The notes beneath the pieces are model-generated. The model was not told the DNA's origin, did no database searches, and saw only the letters and a list, made by a program, of their open reading frames with translations. The translations under genes and the position numbers were made by a program. A stretch of 45,150 nucleotides of DNA, from positions 1,686 through 46,835 of the forward strand of contig DIVA01000036.1 in assembly GCA_002435705.1 (NCBI GenBank). Direction: 5' to 3'. Positions 40,801 to 45,150 of this stretch are shown here, piece by piece (position 1 is the first letter of the stretch; the number at the start of each line of letters is the position of its first letter). The stretch is from Bacteriovoracaceae bacterium UBA6144 (GTDB taxonomy: Bacteria; Bdellovibrionota; Bacteriovoracia; Bacteriovoracales; Bacteriovoracaceae).

Positions 40801-41724
40801 TTAGTTAGCGAGGCCACCAGTCATTTTTGCAACTTCTTCTGCGAAGTTGTCTTCTTTCTTCTCAACACCTTCACCGACAACAAGTTTTGCAAACTTAACA
40901 ACGTTAATTTTTGCACCAAGTTTTGCCGCCATTTCATCAACGTGTTTTTGAACATTGATGTCTGGGTTTTTCACAAAAGTCTGCTCAAGAAGACAAACAT
41001 CAGAAGCAAGCTTTGCAAGTTTGCCTTTAACGATATTTGGGATCATGTTTTCAGGCTTACCTTGCTCTTTAAGCTGTGTTGTATAGATATCGGCTTCTCT
41101 TGCTTTGAAAGCTTCATCGATTTCGTTACCGCGAACAAACATTGGGTTTGCTGCTGCGATTTGCATACAAAGATCTTTTCCTAGTTCAGTAGCAATTTCG
41201 TTTCCAGCAACATTCTTGTCTGATTCAAAAACAGTAATTGCCGCAATTTTACCAGAATGAACGTAAGTTCCGAAGAAGCCTGTTCCGGAAATTTCAACGA
41301 GATTCATACGACGAAGATCAATTTTTTCACCAATCTTAATTGTAAGCTCAGAAACCACGTCTTTTACTGTTAAACCTGTTTTAGTTTTTGCACTAAGTAG
41401 AGCCTCAACAGTCTTGATTTTAGAAGCTGCTGCAATCTCAGCTGCTTCTTTTACGAAGTTTTGAAAATCAGAGTTTTTTGCTACGAAGTCTGTTTCGCAG
41501 TTTACTTCAACCATAGCAGCAACATTTCCGTTAACGACAGCTGATACTAAACCTTCAGCAGCAATACGAGATTGCTTCTTCGCCGCTGCTGCAAGTCCTT
41601 TGGTTCTAAGCCAGTCTACTGCTTTTTGAATGTCACCTGTTTCATCAAGTGCTTTCTTACAATCCATCATTCCCGCGCCTGTTTGCTCGCGAAGTGTTTT
41701 TACGTCTGTTGCTGTATAAGCCAT
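40801..41724 (-). CDS. tsf: Translation elongation factor Ts
   Basis: 307 residues. It is the nucleotide exchange factor for EF-Tu. TDVKTLREQTGAGMMDCKKAL at the N-terminus is the classic signature, with VNCETDFVAKN in the core. AAAGGA lies 5-6 bases before the ATG. It follows rpsB by 30 bases and is followed by a strong terminator. Confidence 0.97.
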   Translation of the reverse strand: MAYTATDVKTLREQTGAGMMDCKKALDETGDIQKAVDWLRTKGLAAAAKKQSRIAAEGLVSAVVNGNVAAMVEVNCETDFVAKNSDFQNFVKEAAEIAAASKIKTVEALLSAKTKTGLTVKDVVSELTIKIGEKIDLRRMNLVEISGTGFFGTYVHSGKIAAITVFESDKNVAGNEIATELGKDLCMQIAAANPMFVRGNEIDEAFKAREADIYTTQLKEQGKPENMIPNIVKGKLAKLASDVCLLEQTFVKNPDINVQKHVDEMAAKLGAKINVVKFAKLVVGEGVEKKEDNFAEEVAKMTGGLAN

Positions 41725-41754
41725 ATCGATATCCTTTCTGGAAAAGGTTAAAAA

Positions 41755-42546
41755 TTATTCTTCTGTATCAGCATCAAGCTTAAGCTCGATGTCGCGCTCA
41801 TACTTCTCAAGAATTTCTTTCTCGAGACTCACGTCAATTGAACCTTCGTCAGACTCTGAGCGATTCTTTGCTCCGCCTTGAGCTACAGCATCACCAAAAT
41901 ACTGAGCAAAAAGTTGAATACTCTTGATCGCATCATCGTTGCCCGGAACAACATAATCAATTCCTGTTGGGTCACAGTTTGTATCTGTAAGAGCAACAAC
42001 GGGAATACCAAGGCACTGAGCTTCTTTAATAGCGATATGCTCATTGTTTGGATCGATAACAACAAGTGCGCCTGGAACTTTACGCATGTTCTTGATACCA
42101 CCCAAGTTCTTCTCAAGCTTAATCACTTCTTTTTCAATTTTAGATTGCTCTTTTTTTGTAAGAAGCTTGAAGTCACCGTTCTCTTTCATTTTTTCAACTT
42201 TACGAAGTTTATCAATAGAAACAGCAACTGTTTTATAGTTAGTAAGCATTCCACCAAGCCAGCGTGCTGTTACGTGGTAAGCGCCGCAATCTTCAGCGGT
42301 TCTCTTTACCATATCTGCAGCTTGACGTTTAGTTCCCACGAAAAGAACTGACTTTCCAGACTGAGAAGTTTTCTTCAAGAAGTCATAAGCTTTTTTAGCG
42401 AGTGGAACTGTTTGCTGAAGGTCGATGATATAAATACCGTTACGTTCGCCGTAAACGTACTTTTTCATCTTGGGATTCCACTTGTGTGTTTGGTGACCGA
42501 AGTGTGCACCGGCAGCGAGTAAATCTTTAACCTGTAACTCTGACAT
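41755..42546 (-). CDS. rpsB: 30S ribosomal protein S2
   Basis: 263 residues. MSELQVKDLLAAGAHFGHQT, RWLGGMLTNYKTV and ALVVIDPNNEHIAIKEA are all S2 signatures. The C-terminal tail is extended and acidic (ELKLDADTEE). AAGGAG lies 6 bases before the ATG. It heads the cluster and has a structured leader of about 100 bases that may carry autoregulation by S2. Confidence 0.97.
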   Translation of the reverse strand: MSELQVKDLLAAGAHFGHQTHKWNPKMKKYVYGERNGIYIIDLQQTVPLAKKAYDFLKKTSQSGKSVLFVGTKRQAADMVKRTAEDCGAYHVTARWLGGMLTNYKTVAVSIDKLRKVEKMKENGDFKLLTKKEQSKIEKEVIKLEKNLGGIKNMRKVPGALVVIDPNNEHIAIKEAQCLGIPVVALTDTNCDPTGIDYVVPGNDDAIKSIQLFAQYFGDAVAQGGAKNRSESDEGSIDVSLEKEILEKYERDIELKLDADTEE

Positions 42547-42654
42547 ATTTTCTCCTTGGTTGGTTAATTCGAATCAACTCAGACCATTTGCATGGACCAT
42601 CCAATTGAGTTGATTAGAGTCTTCCCCCACTATGGGGGAAGCTAGTTAATTTGT
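42547..42654 (-). promoter_or_regulatory. Structured rpsB leader (two inverted repeats)
   Basis: Within the leader are a long-range stem, AATCAACTCA (42572-42581) pairing perfectly with TGAGTTGATT (42606-42615), and a hairpin CTTCCCCCA-CTA-TGGGGGAAG (42621-42641, 9 bp). Neither is followed by a T-run, so they are not terminators. In many bacteria S2 represses its own rpsB-tsf mRNA through leader structure; that role is inferred here. Confidence 0.5.
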
Positions 42655-42660
42655 TTGAAG

Positions 42661-42689
42661 TATGTAACACAGAGGGCTGGCAGAGGCAA
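42661..42689 (-). promoter_or_regulatory. Candidate promoter for rpsB-tsf
   Basis: On the minus strand TTGCCT, a 17-base spacer and TACATA lie just beyond the ftsK stop. Spacing is ideal but the -10 match is only 3 of 6, so this is tentative. Transcription would start near 42654 and give a leader of about 108 bases. Confidence 0.3.
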
Positions 42690-42705
42690 GAAAAGAGGAG
42701 CAGAA

Positions 42706-45069
42706 TCAGCTTGTTAGGTCATCCGGAGGAGCTACTAAAACCTGTCTGGGCTTGGATCCGTTTGCTGGCCCTACAATGCCTCTTCTTTCCATAGCTTCGA
42801 CTAATTTTGCAGCGCGATTATAGCCAACATTCATGCGCCTTTGGATCCATGAAGCACTGGCCTGACGCGTAGAGGCAACCAATTTAACGGCTTCGTCAAA
42901 AAGTGCATCATTAGGGGAATCGTCTTCATCTTCACTCATCTCACTGGAGATTTCCCCTGCTTTTGCCGTCTCAATAAAATCCATCGCAGCCTGTGAATAC
43001 TGAGCGGGTATTTCACTTAAAACCTCAACCAGTTTTTCAATTTCACCCTCATCTACAAATGAAGAGTGAACTCGTAAAAGATCTACACCCTGCTTAAATA
43101 GCATATCCCCTTTGCCTAAAAGTTTCTCAGCCCCCTGAACATCAAGAATGACTCTTGAATCCATGTTGGAAATAACCTTAAAAGCAATTCGTGTTGGAAA
43201 GTTGGATTTTATCACCCCTGTAATAACATCCGTCGAAGGTCGCTGGGTAGCAAGTACAAGGTGAATGCCTGCGGCACGCGCCTTTGCAGCTAGACGCGCA
43301 ATATTTGCTTCAATTTCTTTACTGTTTTTTGATTGCATCAGATCAGCAACCTCATCCACAACAATCACAAGAAATGGCAAAGTGAAGTCTTCTGAATCAT
43401 CTTCAAAGTGCTGCTTCACCCGAGCCAAAAGTGCACTATCAGCTTCGGCAATTTTATTATTATACCCTTCTATATTTCTCACGCTGATTTCTCGAAGAAG
43501 TTTATAACGCCTCTCCATTTCTTCTACCGCCCAAAGAAGCGCCACAGAAGCCATGCTCGCATCGGTGATAGGAGGCATGATGAGGTGAGGTATTTTTTGG
43601 AAGATTGCGAGTTCAACGAACTTAGGATCTATCAGAATTAATTTAAGATTTTCTGGCGCATTTTTTACAATAAGAGAAACCAGTAGAGTATTCACAAATA
43701 CAGACTTACCTGAACCCGTTGTGCCTGCGACTAGCATGTGAGGCATAGTGGTCAGATCCACTACCGAAGGGCGACCATAGGCATCTTTGCCCATCGCGAT
43801 GGGAAGCTTATAGGTTGAATCTCTAAACTCAGGGGTTTTTAGAACTTCATCAAGATAAATAAATTCCCGTGGATTTCTAGGTACCTCAACACCAAAAGTT
43901 GTTTTCCCTTTCATGGGATAGACCATTCGTATTGGTGCACCTGATAGAGCAAGGCTCACATCATCGGCGCGATTTGAGACACTAGATACCTTTACGCCTG
44001 CGCCTAGATTTAACTCAAAGGTATCTACAACCGGACCTTTCATCACACCAACAATCTCTGAGTTAATCCCAAATTCTTTGAGCTTATCTTCAACAATATG
44101 ACCAATTTGAGTAAAGTAACCCGAATCTGGATCTTGCGGCTTTATTCTTTGTTGTGGGGCTACACAATCGATGAGTTGCTCTTGTTCAAAAAAAGGAGTG
44201 GTAGATTTAATGAAAGTTGATGTGGTGCCTCCCAACTCGTCATGACTCTCTTCCTCTTCATCATGATATTCAGCTTCTTCATCCGATTCCTCACTGGCCT
44301 CAAACTCAATTTCTTGATCGATTGTATCGTCTTCTTCTGACTCATACGAATCCTCAGCTTCTTCAATTTTTTCTTCCTCAGGAGCTACGGATTGGGGAAC
44401 GTAGGTTTCGGGTTGCGCTCTTTGTGCACGAGGCAGAATAGGCGCAGCCTGCGAAATAACAGGAATAGATTTCTTTTGAAAACGATTTTGATTTTTTTGA
44501 ATTTGCTCAAGAATTGAGCGTTTAAGATTCTGCACAAATTCACTCCATTCGATTGTATCAATAGAGCGAATAGACTTTGCAGTTTTAACAAGAGTTTTTG
44601 AAATAAGTTTAAGATTGGTTTTAAAAGATTGGGGAGCAATTAAATAATAGAGGGTCAAGGCATGAGAAAAAAGGATCAGAAGGAGCGTGAATGTTGATCC
44701 GATCTCTCTAATAAAAATACCAAGGCCATCCCCAACTGTTTCAGGAAAAATGGCATAACAAAAAAAGAGAGCCGCAGATATTGGTAGAACAGCAAGCAGA
44801 GCCTCACCTCTTATTTTCTTCTGATTTAAAACAAAAGAATAAATTAAAGCGAATGCTACAAATCCCGCAAAAACCCAAACACCCGTATAGAACCCAATGT
44901 GGGCAACAGCTGAGATAATATAGTAGGTGAAAAAATTAATATCTGTATTTTGAGAACTTATTTCAAAATAATTATCCGGCAATCTTTCTTTAAAATAAAA
45001 AAAGATCAAATTAAGGAATGCGATTATAAAAAGACTAATAAGTTGAATTTTATAGATTTTTTGCTTCAT
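42706..45069 (-). CDS. ftsK: DNA translocase FtsK/SpoIIIE
   Basis: 787 residues. FtsK pumps chromosome ends through the division septum and activates dimer resolution. Four membrane helices lie in residues 1-150. A basic and Gln-rich stretch and then an extremely acidic linker (about residues 225-280) precede the motor. Walker A GTTGSGKS is near 450, Walker B VIVVDEVADLM near 573, and a C-terminal winged-helix gamma domain (SASWIQRRMNVGYNRAAKLVE) recognises KOPS sites. No Shine-Dalgarno precedes the ATG; a TACAAT hexamer lies 6 bases upstream of it. Confidence 0.95.
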   Translation of the reverse strand: MKQKIYKIQLISLFIIAFLNLIFFYFKERLPDNYFEISSQNTDINFFTYYIISAVAHIGFYTGVWVFAGFVAFALIYSFVLNQKKIRGEALLAVLPISAALFFCYAIFPETVGDGLGIFIREIGSTFTLLLILFSHALTLYYLIAPQSFKTNLKLISKTLVKTAKSIRSIDTIEWSEFVQNLKRSILEQIQKNQNRFQKKSIPVISQAAPILPRAQRAQPETYVPQSVAPEEEKIEEAEDSYESEEDDTIDQEIEFEASEESDEEAEYHDEEEESHDELGGTTSTFIKSTTPFFEQEQLIDCVAPQQRIKPQDPDSGYFTQIGHIVEDKLKEFGINSEIVGVMKGPVVDTFELNLGAGVKVSSVSNRADDVSLALSGAPIRMVYPMKGKTTFGVEVPRNPREFIYLDEVLKTPEFRDSTYKLPIAMGKDAYGRPSVVDLTTMPHMLVAGTTGSGKSVFVNTLLVSLIVKNAPENLKLILIDPKFVELAIFQKIPHLIMPPITDASMASVALLWAVEEMERRYKLLREISVRNIEGYNNKIAEADSALLARVKQHFEDDSEDFTLPFLVIVVDEVADLMQSKNSKEIEANIARLAAKARAAGIHLVLATQRPSTDVITGVIKSNFPTRIAFKVISNMDSRVILDVQGAEKLLGKGDMLFKQGVDLLRVHSSFVDEGEIEKLVEVLSEIPAQYSQAAMDFIETAKAGEISSEMSEDEDDSPNDALFDEAVKLVASTRQASASWIQRRMNVGYNRAAKLVEAMERRGIVGPANGSKPRQVLVAPPDDLTS

Positions 45070-45075
45070 GTCTTA

Positions 45076-45081
45076 ATTGTA
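45076..45081 (-). promoter_or_regulatory. Candidate -10 box 6 bases before ftsK
   Basis: TACAAT matches TATAAT at 5 of 6 and ends 6 bases before the ATG. The -35 position falls in the T-run of the upstream terminator. Together with the missing ribosome site, this suggests a leaderless ftsK transcript. Confidence 0.35.
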
Positions 45082-45095
45082 GGAGGCGATGAGGC

Positions 45096-45124
45096 AAAAA
45101 AAAAGCCCTCAATGAGGGCTTTTT
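45096..45124. terminator. Bidirectional intrinsic terminator upstream of ftsK
   Basis: A9-GCCCTC-AAT-GAGGGC-T5. The stem is 6 bp of mostly G-C, extended by A-T pairs. It has a T-run on both strands (9 on the minus strand, 5 on the plus). It most likely ends the minus-strand gene lying beyond the right edge. Confidence 0.85.
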
Positions 45125-45150
45125 AAAAAAAAGAGGGTGCATCTTGCTAT

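Noticed and set aside
42621..42641. Hairpin after ftsK considered as an intrinsic terminator.
   Set aside because: No T-run follows on either strand; better explained as part of the rpsB leader.
45081..45112. Plus-strand AGGAGG followed by a tiny reading frame starting at ATG 45089.
   Set aside because: Spacing is only 2 bases, the peptide would be 8 residues, and it runs through the terminator stem. More likely chance.

Overview
This is a 45 kb stretch of a Gram-negative chromosome. There is no rRNA, tRNA, CRISPR array, insertion sequence or phage module that I can see. The coding density is very high: no gap reaches 300 bases, and most neighbouring genes overlap or are a few bases apart. 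Base composition is moderately AT-leaning. The housekeeping genes look deltaproteobacterial in the broad sense. The many secreted proteins, outer-membrane beta-barrels and lipoproteins suggest a member of the Bdellovibrionota, most likely the Bacteriovorax-like branch. That assignment is inference from gene style, not from a marker gene.

Region by region. (1) 1-1625: the 5' part of a radical-SAM/B12-binding-type gene that runs off the left edge. (2) 1724-10154: an envelope island. Three genes on the minus strand (two predicted outer-membrane beta-barrels and a barrel-like lipoprotein) diverge from a giant plus-strand lipoprotein of 1867 residues. That lipoprotein has 14 repeats of about 115 residues, each with an Asp-rich loop, and ends in a lectin-like domain. 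(3) 10151-14006: leucine dehydrogenase, a 2Fe-2S ferredoxin, a thioredoxin-reductase-like flavoprotein and a CNNM/CorC-type membrane protein. (4) 14139-19130: a four-gene minus-strand operon in which every junction overlaps: a 1124-residue secreted coiled-coil protein, a MutT Nudix enzyme, a membrane protein and a membrane zinc-ribbon protein. (5) 19292-24566: a minus-strand operon Nudix-ftsY-zapA-fau-rny-SDR-membrane protein. (6) 24513-32206: epmA, a DUF4214-like secreted protein, a coiled-coil protein, rimO, a small secreted protein, nadC-nadB and a shortened ComEC-like membrane protein. (7) 32207-42546: a long minus-strand cluster transcribed rpsB-tsf-pyrH-frr-uppS-cdsA-rseP-tsaB-psd-pssA-truA-tig. 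(8) 42706-45069: ftsK, with an intrinsic terminator just upstream.

How they work together. The rpsB cluster joins translation (S2, EF-Ts, RRF, TsaB, TruA, trigger factor) with envelope building. CdsA makes the CDP-diacylglycerol that PssA and Psd turn into phosphatidylethanolamine, UppS makes the lipid carrier for peptidoglycan, and RseP serves envelope stress signalling. The ftsY-zapA-fau-rny block combines membrane targeting, division, folate metabolism and mRNA decay. nadC-nadB supply two of the three steps of de novo NAD synthesis; nadA is not in the window.

The most distinctive features are the giant repeat lipoprotein and its divergent outer-membrane neighbours, the coupled four-gene operon around the 1124-residue protein, the shortened ComEC-like protein, the absence of intergenic space at all six convergent gene pairs, and a strong terminator whose U-tract runs almost into the pyrH ribosome binding site.
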